Assembly: GCF_000426505.1 (NCBI RefSeq)
Contig: NZ_AUFM01000011.1
Location: 1,674,001-1,738,000, forward strand
DNA: 64,000 bases
Direction of reading: 5' to 3'
DNA from: Nisaea denitrificans DSM 18348
Lineage (GTDB): Bacteria; Pseudomonadota; Alphaproteobacteria; Thalassobaculales; Thalassobaculaceae
Below, one piece after another: positions 56,519 to 64,000 of this stretch; position 1 is the first letter of the stretch, and every line of letters begins with the position of its first letter. The notes beneath the pieces are model-generated. The model was not told the origin of the DNA. It worked only from the letters and a program-made list of their open reading frames with translations, and did not search any database. The position numbers were made by a program, and so were the translations under genes.

Positions 56519-57765
56519 CACTGCACCACCGGGCTGTCGCCCTCGAACCAGAGCACGATCTGCGCCCGCTCCGCAGGCTCCATGTAAGAGACATTGGCGG
56601 GCGGCATGGCGTGGCTGCGGCCTGCCTGCAGATAGATCTCCCGGGCATGAGCGGCGACCTGCGCCTCGGTCTCCAGCAGCACGCCTTTCGGTGCCGCGGC
56701 GATACCGTCCCAGGCAGGCTCGCTTGCATGACACATGGAGCAGCGGCCAAGCACGGCCTCATAGACCGTCTCGAAATGCGGCGAGGCGGCAAGGCGTATT
56801 GCCTCCGGCGTCATAGCTTCGGCTGCCTCTTCTTCCGTCTGCTTTGGTCCGGCGGCGGAGAGCAGGACGATTGCGAGGAACAACGCGGCCGTCGCCACCC
56901 AGGTCCACCAGGGTTGGCCCTTGCGCGCATGCATGGAGTTGAAGAAATGCCGGATGGTGACGCCCATCAAGAAGACCAGGCTTGCAATGACCCAGTTGTA
57001 CTCCGTCGCGAAAGCGAGCGGATAATGGTTCGACAGCATCAGGAACAGGACCGGCAGCGTCAGGTAATTGTTATGGGTCGAGCGTAGTTTGGCGATGGCG
57101 CCGTATTTCGCGTCCGGCACCCGGCCCGCCTTCAGGTCGGCGACGACTATCTTCTGGTTCGGGATGATCACCATGAAGACGTTGGCGGACATGATGGTTG
57201 CCGTAATCGCCCCCAGATGAACGAAGGCGGCGCGCCCCGTAAAGATCTGGGTGAAGCCCCAGGCCAGCGCCACCAGCGCGCAATAGAGAATGACCATCAG
57301 CAGCGTCGGGTTCTTCGCCAGCGGTGAACGACAGGCGAAGGTATAGACAGTCCATCCCAATGCCAGCGAAGCGACGGAGGCTGCGACCGCCATCCAGGGC
57401 TCCGCATCCCACACAGAACGGTCGATCAGGAACAGCTCCGCCCCGCCGTAATAGACGATGCACATCAGCGCAAAGCCGGACACCCAGGTCCAGTAACTCT
57501 CCCACTTGAACCAGGTCAGATGCTCCGGCAGGGCAGCGGGGGCCACCAGATATTTCTGGATGTGATAGAAGCCGCCGCCATGCACCTGCCATTCCTCGCC
57601 ATGGGCGCCTTCCGGCAAACCAGCCGCCTTGCGCAGGCCAAGATCGAGGGCGATGAAATAGAAGGACGAGCCGATCCAGGCGATGGCGGTGATGACATGC
57701 AGCCAGCGTGCCGCGAAAGCAGCCCAGTCCCAGATAATCGCCGAATTCGGCAGCAGCTCGAGCAT
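56518..57765 (-). CDS. puuD: Urate hydroxylase PuuD with C-terminal cytochrome c domain
   Basis: Membrane protein of about 415 residues. Eight or nine helices include RWLHVITAIAWIGSSFYFIALD, then a heme-c domain with the CSMCH motif (about residues 325-415) and MPPANVSYMEPAER. PuuD oxidises urate to 5-hydroxyisourate and passes electrons to the respiratory chain rather than forming peroxide. The ATG at 57765 has GGGGGT upstream; starts at 57777 and 57810 are possible. It is divergent from a LysR gene. Confidence 0.93.
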   Translation of the reverse strand: MLELLPNSAIIWDWAAFAARWLHVITAIAWIGSSFYFIALDLGLRKAAGLPEGAHGEEWQVHGGGFYHIQKYLVAPAALPEHLTWFKWESYWTWVSGFALMCIVYYGGAELFLIDRSVWDAEPWMAVAASVASLALGWTVYTFACRSPLAKNPTLLMVILYCALVALAWGFTQIFTGRAAFVHLGAITATIMSANVFMVIIPNQKIVVADLKAGRVPDAKYGAIAKLRSTHNNYLTLPVLFLMLSNHYPLAFATEYNWVIASLVFLMGVTIRHFFNSMHARKGQPWWTWVATAALFLAIVLLSAAGPKQTEEEAAEAMTPEAIRLAASPHFETVYEAVLGRCSMCHASEPAWDGIAAAPKGVLLETEAQVAAHAREIYLQAGRSHAMPPANVSYMEPAERAQIVLWFEGDSPVVQ

Positions 57766-57851
57766 TGATACCCCCATCAGATCGGCATCTTGCCACTCTG
57801 GCAAATCCACCGCCCTTTCAAAACCTCTATATCTCCTGTTTACTTTATACG

Positions 57852-57862
57852 TTTCATTGAAA
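57852..57862. promoter_or_regulatory. Palindrome in the puuD/LysR divergent region
   Basis: TTTCA-T-TGAAA lies 13 bp before the LysR start in the 110-bp region divergent to puuD. It has the size and position of a LysR recognition half. No further support is available. Confidence 0.3.
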
Positions 57863-57875
57863 ATCAGAGGCAGCC

Positions 57876-58802
57876 ATGCCCTATCTTGACAGCATCCGCG
57901 TCTTTGTCCGCACCGTAGAACTCGGCAGCATCACAGCGGGCGGACGGGATCTTCGCCTGACCCCGGCGGTTGCGAGCAATCGTATACTGGATCTTGAAAA
58001 CCGTCTCGGTATCCGCCTGTTCAACCGGACCACGCGAAAGATCGCGCCGACCGAGGCCGGGCGGCTCTACTACGATCATGCGAAGGAAATCATCGAGGCA
58101 CTGGACCGGGCGGAAGCCGCCGTCGCGAACTATTCCCAGCATCCGCGTGGCGCGATCAAAGTGCTCTCCCCCCTCGGCCTCGCCCGCCGCGTAGTAGCCC
58201 CGCTGGTGCCGGAATTCAACGATCTCTATCCGGATCTCGCCATCCAGCTCCGGCTGTCGGACCGCAAGGTGGATATTTTCGATGAGCGGGTCGATGTCGC
58301 CATCGTGCTCGGCACGCCGGAGGATTCCAGTCTGAAAGCGCGCAAGATCATGGACTGCCCACGCGTGCTCTGTGCAGCGCCGGTCTATCTCGACCATTTC
58401 GGCACACCCAAATCGCCGGAAGCGCTGACAGAAGACAACCACCGCTGCCTGCTGCTGCGCTTTCCGGGCACGCAGGAATATTTCTGGACCTTGGAGACCG
58501 CGAACGGCCCGACCCGCTTCAACGTCAGTGGCCCCTATGACGCTGACGAAGGCGACGTGCTGACCGAATGGGCGCTGGCCGGGCGCGGTATCGTCAACAA
58601 ACCCTATTTCGAGGTCGCGAGCCACATCCAGAGCGGCGCGCTGGTACAGATCCTTGAGGAAACCCCGCCGCCTCCGTCTTCCCTATCCTGCCTCTACCCC
58701 CACCGTCGCCTGCTCGACCCGAAGATCCGGCTGTTCGTCGATTTCATGACGAAGAAATGCAAGGCTAGGGTCGAGGGAATGATGAAAGACATCAGCGCAT
58801 AA
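57876..58802 (+). CDS. LysR family transcriptional regulator
   Basis: A 308-residue regulator with a helix-turn-helix (SITAGGRDLRLTPAVASNRILDLENRLGIRLFNRTTRKIAPTEAG; about residues 15-60) and a substrate-binding-like domain. The position, divergent from puuD-guaD, suggests control of purine catabolism. The inducer might be urate or a downstream product. Confidence 0.92.
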   Translation: MPYLDSIRVFVRTVELGSITAGGRDLRLTPAVASNRILDLENRLGIRLFNRTTRKIAPTEAGRLYYDHAKEIIEALDRAEAAVANYSQHPRGAIKVLSPLGLARRVVAPLVPEFNDLYPDLAIQLRLSDRKVDIFDERVDVAIVLGTPEDSSLKARKIMDCPRVLCAAPVYLDHFGTPKSPEALTEDNHRCLLLRFPGTQEYFWTLETANGPTRFNVSGPYDADEGDVLTEWALAGRGIVNKPYFEVASHIQSGALVQILEETPPPPSSLSCLYPHRRLLDPKIRLFVDFMTKKCKARVEGMMKDISA

Positions 58803-58847
58803 AATCGGGGTCGATGATCCACCGCATCAAACAAAGGTTCATGTCCA

Positions 58848-59315
58848 ATGCCCGCAGCCCCAGTTTCAATCCGCCCCCTGCAGCACGATGATCGCGCGGT
58901 TTGGCGAGATCTATGGGCGCAATACAACGCCTTCTATGGGCGCGAAGGCGATACAGCACTGGATGGTGAGATTGTCGCCACCACCTGGAAGCGCCTGATG
59001 TCCGATGAGGAACCGGTATATGGACTGGTCGCAGATCTCGGCGGCGCGTTGCTGGGGCTGACCCATTTCGTTTTCCATCGGAACCTGATCCATATTGCGG
59101 ATACCTGCTACATGCAGGATCTGTTCACGGTGGAAGCCGCGCGCGGTCACGGTGTAGGGCGAAAGCTCATCGACGGTGTCGCCGATGCCTGCCGGACGCG
59201 TGGTGTCAAAGACATCTACTGGCACACCCAATTAGAAAACCAGACCGCGCGAGGCCTCTACGACCGTCTCGCACGGAACACCTATTTCCTGGTGTACCGG
59301 ACCGACGTGGCGTGA
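58848..59315 (+). CDS. GNAT family N-acetyltransferase
   Basis: A 155-residue acetyltransferase. The acetyl-CoA-binding motif is DLFTVEAARGHGVGRKLIDGVADACR, with YWHTQLENQTARGLYDRLA near the C-terminus. The acceptor is unknown; the neighbourhood hints at an amine. It is 46 bp downstream of the LysR gene and convergent with the nucleoside importer genes, with a gap of nine bases. Confidence 0.92.
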   Translation: MPAAPVSIRPLQHDDRAVWRDLWAQYNAFYGREGDTALDGEIVATTWKRLMSDEEPVYGLVADLGGALLGLTHFVFHRNLIHIADTCYMQDLFTVEAARGHGVGRKLIDGVADACRTRGVKDIYWHTQLENQTARGLYDRLARNTYFLVYRTDVA

Positions 59316-59324
59316 GCTGATCGT

Positions 59325-60248
59325 CTAGGTCGACGGCTTGAACGGTTTCCCCAGACAGGCCGGTGCTTGCGCGCCGACGGATTTCCGCAGGGAGATCAAT
59401 GCCAGCACGACGATGGTGGCGAGATACGGCATCGCCGCCAGGAATTCCGGCGGGACATATTCGAAACCTGCCGCCTTGGCATGCAGCTCCAGCGTCATGA
59501 CAACGCCGAACAGGTAAGCGCCTGCCAGCAGCCGCATTGGTTTCCAGGCAGCAAACACGACCAGCGCCAGCGCAATCCAGCCGCGCCCTGCCGTCAGGCG
59601 CTCCGCCCACATCGGGGTAAGGAACAGCGAGTAGTAGCAGCCGCCGATGCCAGCCATGGCGCCGCCGAAGGCGACGGCCATGTAGCGCACGCCGATCACC
59701 GAATAGCCGATAGAATGCGCGGATGCGTCATTTTCGCCGACTGCGCGCAGGATGAGGCCTGCCCGGGTCCGGCGCAGGAACCAGGCAACAACGAGGGTCA
59801 TGGCGAAGGAAAAATAGACCACCGGATCGTAGCCGAAGAGGATGCGCAGATGCTCATGCTCTGCCAGTGCGGGCGGGAAGAGCGGGCCGATCACCGTCAC
59901 CGTCTGGCCGACGAACCCGGCACCGATCAGCGAGGACAGGCCGACGCCAAAAATGGTGAGCGCGAGACCGGTGGCGACCTGGTTCGCGGTCAGCGTCAGA
60001 GTGAGGAAGCCGAAGATCATCGAGGCACCAGCGCCCGCCAGCCCTGCCGCGACGATGCCGATGAAGGTGGCGCCGGTCATGGTGGTGACGGCGAAACCGG
60101 TGACGGCGCCGACCAGCATCATGCCCTCGACGCCGAGATTGAGCACACCTGCCTTCTCCACCACCAGCTCGCCGAGCCCGGCCAGCAGGATCGGCGTTGC
60201 CGCGCCGACGACGGTGACGAGGATCGCTATCAGGATGGCTTCGTTCAT
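59325..60248 (-). CDS. ABC transporter permease, purine-nucleoside/BmpC type
   Basis: A 307-residue permease with about eight to ten helices. It begins MNEAILIAILVTVVGAATPILLAGLGELVVEKAGVLN, with NLGVEGMMLVGA characteristic of the YufQ/BmpC-like branch that imports nucleosides and purines. The ATG at 60248 overlaps the upstream permease by four bases. Confidence 0.92.
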   Translation of the reverse strand: MNEAILIAILVTVVGAATPILLAGLGELVVEKAGVLNLGVEGMMLVGAVTGFAVTTMTGATFIGIVAAGLAGAGASMIFGFLTLTLTANQVATGLALTIFGVGLSSLIGAGFVGQTVTVIGPLFPPALAEHEHLRILFGYDPVVYFSFAMTLVVAWFLRRTRAGLILRAVGENDASAHSIGYSVIGVRYMAVAFGGAMAGIGGCYYSLFLTPMWAERLTAGRGWIALALVVFAAWKPMRLLAGAYLFGVVMTLELHAKAAGFEYVPPEFLAAMPYLATIVVLALISLRKSVGAQAPACLGKPFKPST

Positions 60249-61321
60249 GCCGCGCCCCCGCTCCGCACACCGCTGAAGCGGACGCGATAGTTCACAAGAA
60301 TGTCGGTCGCCAGCAGGAAGAACAGCATCATCGCCTGAAACAGGCCGCTGGCCGCGTTCGGCAGGCCGATGGAAGACTGCGCGATTTCCCCGCCGACATA
60401 GGAGATGGCGAGGATGATGGCCGCCAGCATGATGCCGACCGGATGCAGACGGCCGAGAAAGGCGACGATGATTGCCGTGAAGCCGTAGCCGGTCGGGAAT
60501 TGCGGCACCATCTGCCCGTAAGGCCCCGCCGCTTCCAGAATGCCCGCAAATCCCGCGAGCCCGCCGGCGGCAAGCAATGACGTCCAGATCGTCCGGGTCC
60601 GGTTGAAGCCGCCATACCGGGCCGCATTGGGCGCCGCGCCAACCACCCTGATCTCGAAACCGAACACGGTCTTGGAGAGGATGAACCAGGCCAGCAGCGC
60701 CACGATGAAAGCGATCGGCACACCGTAATGCACGAAGGTATTGCCGATCTCCGGCAGCATCTGGCTGTCGGTGAACATCCGGCTCTGCGGGAAGTTGAAG
60801 CCTTCCGGGTCCTTCCAGGGGCCACGCATCAGGTAGTAGAGCAACTGGACCGAGACATAGGTCAGCATCAGGCTGGTCAGGATCTCGTTCACGTTCAGCT
60901 TTGTCTTGAGGAATGCCGGGATTGCCGCGTAGAGCATGCCGCCCGCTACACCGGCGAGGCACATCAGCGGCAAAATCCACCAGCCTTCCATCTGCCAGGT
61001 GGCAAGCGCCACGCCGGTGCCGGCCAGACCGCCGATGACATACTGCCCCTCCGCTCCGATATTCCAGACATTGGCCCGGAAGCCGACGGAAAGCCCGATG
61101 GCGATCAGGATCAGCGGCGCCGCCTTGATGCCGAGGTCCTGCCATTTGTTCGGATCGAGCGCCGGGACGAAGAAGATGTTCCAGACTGCGCCCGGCCCGT
61201 CATAGCCAAGCAACGAGAAGATCGTCGCGCCCACAACCATGGTCAGCAGCACCGAGAAGACCGGTGTCAGGTAGAGCATGGGGCGGCTGGGCTGTTTGCG
61301 TTTGACCAGCTCAAGCCGCAT
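60245..61321 (-). CDS. ABC transporter permease, purine-nucleoside/BmpC type
   Basis: A 358-residue permease. It has WNIGAEGQYVIGGLAGTG, VNEILTSLMLTYVS and TGYGFTAIIVAFLGRLHPVGIM, typical of the YufP partner. The ATG at 61321 (MRLELVKRK) has a GGGAGCG ribosome binding site and overlaps the ATPase stop by 11 bases. Confidence 0.92.
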   Translation of the reverse strand: MRLELVKRKQPSRPMLYLTPVFSVLLTMVVGATIFSLLGYDGPGAVWNIFFVPALDPNKWQDLGIKAAPLILIAIGLSVGFRANVWNIGAEGQYVIGGLAGTGVALATWQMEGWWILPLMCLAGVAGGMLYAAIPAFLKTKLNVNEILTSLMLTYVSVQLLYYLMRGPWKDPEGFNFPQSRMFTDSQMLPEIGNTFVHYGVPIAFIVALLAWFILSKTVFGFEIRVVGAAPNAARYGGFNRTRTIWTSLLAAGGLAGFAGILEAAGPYGQMVPQFPTGYGFTAIIVAFLGRLHPVGIMLAAIILAISYVGGEIAQSSIGLPNAASGLFQAMMLFFLLATDILVNYRVRFSGVRSGGAA

Positions 61322-62870
61322 GTGTCGCTCCCGTATAATCCGCCGTTGCGTCCGGGTCGCCATGTACGCCGCCCATCAAGAGGCCGATTTCGTCGACCGA
61401 AGCCTCCCCGACCGCGAGGGTGCGAGAGAGCTTTCCTTCGTTCATCACCGCCATGGTGTCGGAAATCGCCATAAGCTCGTCCAGATCCTGGCTGATCACC
61501 ACGATGGCGGAGCCGCGCGCGGCCAGATCGACCAGCTCCTGATGAATTGCCGCCGCTGCGCCCGCGTCCACGCCCCAGGTCGGCTGCGAGACCACCAGCA
61601 CGTCAGGCGCCTGCATGATCTCCCGCCCCATGATGAATTTCTGCAGATTACCGCCGGAAAGAGAACTCGCCGGCGCTTTCGCGCCGGTTGTCTTCACAGC
61701 GAAACCGCCTATGACCTCGTTCGTGTAGCTCTCCGCAACGCCAGCATCGATTACACCCAACCGCACCATGTTCTTCCGGGTCCGGGCCGTCAGGATCGCG
61801 TTGTCGGAGAGCGAGAAACCCGGCACTGCGCCATGGCCATTACGCTCTTCCGGCACGGCGCAGAGCCCATATCGGCGGCGCTTTTCCGCGTCGAGCGTGC
61901 CGACGGGATTGCCGTCGATACAGATGGCACCGGCGCTCTCCACCGACCGTTCACCGCTGAGGGCCAGCATCAACTCGTTCTGACCGTTCCCGGCGACACC
62001 GGCAACGCCGAAGATCTCGCCTGCCCGGACAGAGAAACTGATGTCTTTCAGGGAGGTGCCGAACGCGTCATCGGCTTCCAGGGACAGACCGCCGACGATG
62101 AACCGCTCGACGCCGAAACTCCGGTCTGCCGCCTTTTCGATTTCCTTCAGCGCACCGCCGATCATCATCTCCGCCATGCTGCGGGAGGATTCAGCGCGCG
62201 GATCGCATTCCGCCACCACCCGGCCGCCGCGCAGGATGGTCGCCGAATGGCAGAGCTCCACGATCTCATGCAGCTTGTGGCTGATATAGAGGATGGAGCA
62301 GCCCCGCGCGGCCAGCGCCCGGAGTGTATCGAACAACTGGGCCACTTCCTGCGGTGTGAGCACTGAGGTCGGCTCGTCCATGATCAGCAGACGAGGTTCC
62401 AGCAACAGAGCGCGGACGATCTCGATGCGCTGGCGTTCGCCGACGCTGAGCGTCGCCACAGTACGGTGCGGGTCGAGCGAGAGGTTGTAGGTCTTGAGCA
62501 CTTGCCGGATACGGGCCTCAAGATCGGCATAGGAGATCGCTTCGTCCAGACCGAGAGCGATGTTCTCCAGAACGGTCATGGGCTCGAACAGCGAGAAATG
62601 CTGAAACACCATGCCGACGCCCATGGCCCGGGCGGCTTTCGGGCTGGCGACATGAACCAGCTCACCGTCGAATCGGATCTCTCCAGCATCCGGTTGCATG
62701 ATGCCGTAGATCATCTTCACCAGCGTCGACTTGCCTGCGCCATTCTCCCCCAGCAGCGCATGGATTTCCCCCGGCGCCACGGAAAAGCTGACATCGTCAT
62801 TGGCAAGCACGCCCGGAAAGGCCTTGGTAATGCCTTTCAGATCCAGACGGCGCGTCGTCCCGTCACTCAT
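61311..62870 (-). CDS. ABC transporter ATPase with two nucleotide-binding domains (nucleoside type)
   Basis: A 519-residue tandem ATPase. Domain 1 has GENGAGKSTLVKMIYG, LSVGERQRIEIVRAL and LLIMDEPTSVL. Domain 2 has the degenerate Walker A GVAGNGQNEL, LSGGNLQKFIMGREI and the Walker B variant VVSQPTWGVD, with Gln in the catalytic-Glu position, usual for this family. It powers a purine or nucleoside importer. No BMP-type binding-protein gene is seen in the window, so it may lie beyond the right edge. It overlaps xdhC by four bases. Confidence 0.93.
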   Translation of the reverse strand: MSDGTTRRLDLKGITKAFPGVLANDDVSFSVAPGEIHALLGENGAGKSTLVKMIYGIMQPDAGEIRFDGELVHVASPKAARAMGVGMVFQHFSLFEPMTVLENIALGLDEAISYADLEARIRQVLKTYNLSLDPHRTVATLSVGERQRIEIVRALLLEPRLLIMDEPTSVLTPQEVAQLFDTLRALAARGCSILYISHKLHEIVELCHSATILRGGRVVAECDPRAESSRSMAEMMIGGALKEIEKAADRSFGVERFIVGGLSLEADDAFGTSLKDISFSVRAGEIFGVAGVAGNGQNELMLALSGERSVESAGAICIDGNPVGTLDAEKRRRYGLCAVPEERNGHGAVPGFSLSDNAILTARTRKNMVRLGVIDAGVAESYTNEVIGGFAVKTTGAKAPASSLSGGNLQKFIMGREIMQAPDVLVVSQPTWGVDAGAAAAIHQELVDLAARGSAIVVISQDLDELMAISDTMAVMNEGKLSRTLAVGEASVDEIGLLMGGVHGDPDATADYTGATHAA

Positions 62871-63712
62871 TCAAGTCCCCCGCTCCCCAGCAGCTCCAGT
62901 TGAGGGTCCACCGGACCGGCTACCGGCGTCAATCGCGCGATCACCTCGGCGCTAACGAAGGCCGCGATCACTTCAGGCCGCTTGTCGCCGCTGCCCTGTG
63001 CTCCGATCGGACAGACCAGATGCTCTGTCCGCCCCACAGGCGCGCTGCTTTTCCGGCACCAGCGCTCGAACGAGGCCCGCTTCGTATCAGATCCGATCAT
63101 CCCGACATAGGCCGCATCGCCGCGCATCAGAGCTTCCGCCGTGATGATGAAATCCAGTGCGTGATCGTGGGTCAGCACGATGAAGGCACTGCCAGATGGC
63201 GCGGCGCGCACTTCGGCTTCCGGCAGAGGCGTCAGACATTGGCGAACGGGAGCGCGGCACAATGCCAACTCCTCCTCCCGCTCATCCACCAGCGTGACCT
63301 GAACGGGCAACAGGCTGAAACTGTCCGTCAGTGCCCGGCCGACATGACCGGCGCCGAAAATATAGACCGACGGCAATGCATTCCGGTCAGCCGCCCTGCG
63401 CGCCTCTTCCGCTCCAAGGGCGGAAGCATCCAGCAAGTCCATGGCGATCGCGACATAGCCGCCACAGCATTGGCCGATTTCCGGGCCGAGGGGGACTTCA
63501 AGCCGCCGTTCCCGGGAACCCGCCTCCAGCATGTCCCGCGCCGCCTCTATGGCGATGAACTCAAGCCGGCCGCCACCGATACTGCCTTCGATCCGTTCGG
63601 CCGAGACATACATCACCGTGCCCTCGGCGCGCGGAGCGGAGCCTCTGACGGTGACCAGCTCCAACCGGATTGCGGCCGGAGTGCTCGTGAAGAAAGAAAT
63701 CGGTGTGCTCAT
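62867..63712 (-). CDS. xdhC: Xanthine dehydrogenase accessory protein XdhC
   Basis: A 281-residue protein that inserts the sulphurated molybdenum cofactor into xanthine dehydrogenase. It has VRGSAPRAEGTVMYVS, the GPEIGQCCGG motif and a Rossmann domain with FGAGHVGRALTDSFSLL. The position between xdhB and the importer ATPase, with ATGA overlaps at both ends, shows one transcript. Confidence 0.93.
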   Translation of the reverse strand: MSTPISFFTSTPAAIRLELVTVRGSAPRAEGTVMYVSAERIEGSIGGGRLEFIAIEAARDMLEAGSRERRLEVPLGPEIGQCCGGYVAIAMDLLDASALGAEEARRAADRNALPSVYIFGAGHVGRALTDSFSLLPVQVTLVDEREEELALCRAPVRQCLTPLPEAEVRAAPSGSAFIVLTHDHALDFIITAEALMRGDAAYVGMIGSDTKRASFERWCRKSSAPVGRTEHLVCPIGAQGSGDKRPEVIAAFVSAEVIARLTPVAGPVDPQLELLGSGGLE

Positions 63713-64000
63713 GCTTCAGCTCCCCCATGTGCCCGCAGCCGCTCCACCGCCATCAGCACCCGCTCCGGTGTCGCCGGTGTGTCGAGCCGTGGGCATTCCC
63801 GGTAATCGGCAACGCTCGCCACCGCCATGGAAATCGCTTCCAGCACGGAAATACCGAGCATCAGCGGCGGCTCCCCCACCGCCTTGGAGCGGCGGATCGT
63901 GCGTTCCTTGTTCTCTGACCATTCGGCCAGCGCGACATTGAAGATGCGTGGCCGGTCCGAGGCGAGCGGGATCTTGTAGGTCGACGGCGCATGCGTGCGC
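63709..64000 (-). CDS. xdhB: Xanthine dehydrogenase molybdopterin-binding subunit, 3' end
   Basis: Only the last 96 or so residues are inside the window; the gene continues beyond its right edge. The sequence reads THAPSTYKIPLASDRP, NVALAEWSENKERTIRRS and KAVGEPPLMLGISVLEA, the C-terminal active-site region of XdhB with the catalytic Glu in the GEPP motif. It oxidises hypoxanthine and xanthine to urate, feeding puuD. The stop overlaps the xdhC start (ATGA). Confidence 0.9.
   Translation of the reverse strand, partial: RTHAPSTYKIPLASDRPRIFNVALAEWSENKERTIRRSKAVGEPPLMLGISVLEAISMAVASVADYRECPRLDTPATPERVLMAVERLRAHGGAEA

Noticed and set aside
59325-61145. Reading the permease frame upstream to make one 606-residue protein
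   Set aside because: The first half is an off-frame translation of the neighbouring permease; the true start is the ATG at 60248 with an ATGA overlap.

Overview
The window looks like chromosomal DNA of a high-GC, metabolically versatile alphaproteobacterium, perhaps a marine Rhodospirillales-type heterotroph. This is inferred from codon usage, the density of ABC importers and LysR/GntR regulators, and the gene families present; species cannot be decided from the sequence alone. No rRNA, tRNA, insertion sequence, phage gene or CRISPR array was seen. Almost all of it is coding, in short, tightly packed operons with many ATGA start/stop overlaps.

Layout. (1) 0.3-2.2 kb: a LysR regulator and a CmcJ/NvfI-type oxygenase-like gene with a palindrome between them. 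(2) 2.3-9.0 kb: a complete N-type ATPase operon in the order atpD-C-Q-R-B-E-F-A-G, with no separate delta gene. It is preceded by a perfect FNR/FixK-type box (TTGAT-N4-ATCAA) and a second degenerate box 40 bp further on. (3) 9.0-15.1 kb: a cytosine-deaminase-like amidohydrolase, then a FecR-domain protein, an OmpA-type lipoprotein and a CHASE2/PAS histidine kinase. (4) 15.1-26.4 kb: a nitrogen-compound locus with two DUF1028 proteins, an N-carbamoyl-D-amino-acid-hydrolase-like enzyme, a LysR regulator, a spermidine/putrescine-type ABC importer, an AtzA/TrzA-type amidohydrolase, a DAO-family oxidase and a 3-hydroxyisobutyrate-dehydrogenase-like reductase. (5) 26.4-33.2 kb: azoreductase with divergent LysR, an amino-acid-type ABC permease next to a fused binding-protein/permease, a small methyltransferase and a class III cyclase.

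(6) 33.5-44.5 kb: an aromatic or N-heterocycle degradation region. It has a GntR/FCD regulator, a carboxymuconolactone-decarboxylase-like protein, both protocatechuate 3,4-dioxygenase subunits, a thiamine-diphosphate enzyme, and a molybdenum hydroxylase whose medium and small subunit genes are separated from the large subunit gene by a Rieske oxygenase and its reductase. (7) 44.5-54.1 kb: tcuB/tcuA (tricarballylate-type oxidation), a SsuABC/TauABC-type importer, a FadR-type regulator, a fumarylacetoacetase-family hydrolase and a second thiamine-diphosphate enzyme. The identical palindrome ATTGTATACAAT sits in the tcuA and thiamine-enzyme promoters at either end of the block, and its TGTATACA core occurs twice in front of the GntR/FCD gene at 33.6 kb. 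(8) 54.3-64 kb: an unrecognised helix-turn-helix protein, then purine catabolism: guanine deaminase, cytochrome-c-tailed urate hydroxylase, LysR, GNAT, a purine-nucleoside-type ABC importer, xdhC and the 3' end of xdhB, which is cut by the window edge.

Together the window encodes uptake and oxidation of purines, amino/ureido compounds, polycarboxylates and aromatics, plus a second rotary ATPase probably controlled by oxygen. The best candidates for undescribed biology are the FNR-box control of the N-ATPase, the shared TTGTATACAA regulon, the fused ABC binding-protein/permease without an ATPase, the interleaved Mo-hydroxylase/Rieske cluster, and the DUF1028 pair.
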